From: an uncultured Gemmataceae bacterium
GTDB taxonomy: Bacteria; Planctomycetota; Planctomycetia; Gemmatales; Gemmataceae
NCBI GenBank assembly: GCA_937922175.1
Contig: CAKZUU010000262.1
Location: forward strand, 1 to 14,784
Direction of reading: 5' to 3'
DNA length: 14,784 bases
Within the stretch, counting starts at the first letter, position 1. Every line of letters starts with the position of its first letter. This document shows, piece after piece, positions 13,896-14,784 of this stretch. Made by a program: the position numbers and the translations under genes. The notes under the pieces were generated by a model. That model was not told where the DNA came from, did no database searches, and was given only the letters and a program-made list of their open reading frames with translations.

Positions 13896-14784
13896 TCAGC
13901 CCGGGCCGATTGGAACCGTCGGTGTCCCGTCGCCGATCCAGACCCAGCCGTACTGAGTGTGGCTCGGCGACGGGTCGCGACGGTATTCGTCCTTGATCCG
14001 AGTTAACTTGTCGGCACGGATGGCTCGTCGCGCCTCATTCACATCGACGCCGAACAATTTGGCGGCGTTCAGCCCGAGGATTTGATTTTTGATGTCATCG
14101 GTTAACGTGGGATATTTGTACTTTTCAATCAGACGCTCCGGCATTTTCAGCCGGCGTAAGCGCTCGATCTGACTCTGTGGACTGCCGTTCCAGATGCTAT
14201 CTGTCCCCCAAAGGATATGGTCGGCACCGGCGGTTTGAATCATTTGCCCCAACATGTGGCAGCAACGTTCCGGATTTGAACTCGACAGTTGCGCGAAAGT
14301 GCTGCCGAGCTCGAAGTAAATGTTTTTGATGTCGGGGTTCCGCTTCAAAATGCGAAAAATGTCGCTGATCCAGGGGATCTCCTGAGGGTCATTGAGATTT
14401 TTGTCGACAATCTTCTCGCCGGTGCCCTGCCCGAACCAGAACGTTCCACGAAAGCCCGAGTGATACACAATGAAGTTGAGATCCGGCCAGTCCTTAGCGG
14501 CTTTTTCCAGATCGTGCGGCGTACAAGCTTTTTCGTTGAACGCTCCCAACGGCAGACCCTTGTGAACGCAACAGTTCTTGATCCCGAGTTTCTTCGTGCG
14601 CTCCCAGAACGGATAGGCGACTTTTTCATCATCCATGGACCAAGCTTTTTCGCCGAGCTCCGCTCCGGTGTACATTTTCCAGGCTTCGATTTTCAATTCT
14701 TTGACTTGCCGCTCCATCTCGGCGAATTCGCGTTCACCCAAGTTGGGCCTCAACAATCCGTGCGACAACACACGACGACTTCCC
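13896..14784 (-). CDS. amidohydrolase-2 family metal-dependent hydrolase, C-terminal part
   Basis: The frame is open to the right edge, so the N-terminus lies outside the window and at least 295 residues are visible. Features of the amidohydrolase-2 (ACMSD-like) TIM-barrel family are ERQVKELKIEAWKMY, GIKNCCVHKGLP, LNFIVYHSGF, then the late ILWGTDSIW with the metal-binding/catalytic Asp, and the closing helix GLNAAKLFGVD. His residues in CVHKG and YHSG are candidate metal ligands. The missing N-terminus should carry the HxH metal motif, and often a Tat signal in planctomycete members. The gene converges on the PhoD-like gene with only 23 bases between stops and no clear terminator. The GTG at 14769-14771 is an internal codon, not a supported start. 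The substrate is unknown; family members hydrolyse or decarboxylate cyclic and aromatic acids. Confidence 0.88.
   Translation of the reverse strand, partial: GSRRVLSHGLLRPNLGEREFAEMERQVKELKIEAWKMYTGAELGEKAWSMDDEKVAYPFWERTKKLGIKNCCVHKGLPLGAFNEKACTPHDLEKAAKDWPDLNFIVYHSGFRGTFWFGQGTGEKIVDKNLNDPQEIPWISDIFRILKRNPDIKNIYFELGSTFAQLSSSNPERCCHMLGQMIQTAGADHILWGTDSIWNGSPQSQIERLRRLKMPERLIEKYKYPTLTDDIKNQILGLNAAKLFGVDVNEARRAIRADKLTRIKDEYRRDPSPSHTQYGWVWIGDGTPTVPIGPG

Overview
This window most likely comes from a GC-rich planctomycete, probably in or near the Gemmatales or Isosphaerales. I infer this from gene content, not from a marker gene. The supporting genes are a soluble Hanks-type Ser/Thr kinase with a planctomycete-style N-terminal segment, a secreted protein of DUF11-type repeats, a Cys-rich secreted protein with a GGRKKLLGG-type repeat, a two-domain acetyl-xylan-esterase-like hydrolase and a PhoD-like phosphatase with an extra C-terminal domain. 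There is no rRNA, tRNA, transposase, integrase, phage gene or CRISPR array. The region reads as ordinary chromosomal DNA.

Layout: (1) 92-1991, minus strand, is a tight cluster of threonine synthase (thrC), a CysO/MoaD-type sulfur-carrier protein and a small unknown protein whose GTG start overlaps the carrier's stop. (2) 1992-2320 is non-coding, with two adjacent hairpins in what would be the thrC leader. (3) 2321-3442, minus, is a soluble Ser/Thr kinase. (4) 3723-5603, plus, is a secreted DUF11-type repeat protein. It converges on (5) 5692-6591, minus, a secreted Cys-rich protein, and a 9-bp-stem hairpin lies between them. (6) 6914-9383, plus, carries a Nudix hydrolase, MsrA and a LarA-superfamily protein. 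(7) 9440-12272, minus, carries a PPP-family phosphatase and, upstream of it, the large secreted esterase-like protein. (8) 12481-13872, plus, is a PhoD-like phosphatase. (9) 13896 to the right edge, minus, is the C-terminal part of an amidohydrolase.

The most interesting lead is the pairing of a thiocarboxylate-type carrier (C-terminal AVAGG, close to mycobacterial CysO) with a threonine synthase in one apparent operon. In mycobacteria CysO delivers sulfur to CysM, which has the same PLP fold type as threonine synthase. The pairing here therefore suggests a protein-bound sulfur route to homocysteine or cysteine, with the third small protein as an uncharacterised partner. Other leads are a LarA-superfamily protein without visible cofactor-maturation genes, the 20-cysteine duplicated-repeat protein, and the esterase whose second hydrolase-like domain has lost its nucleophile.

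Positions and motifs were read by eye from the sequence and its translations. No alignment or database search was run.
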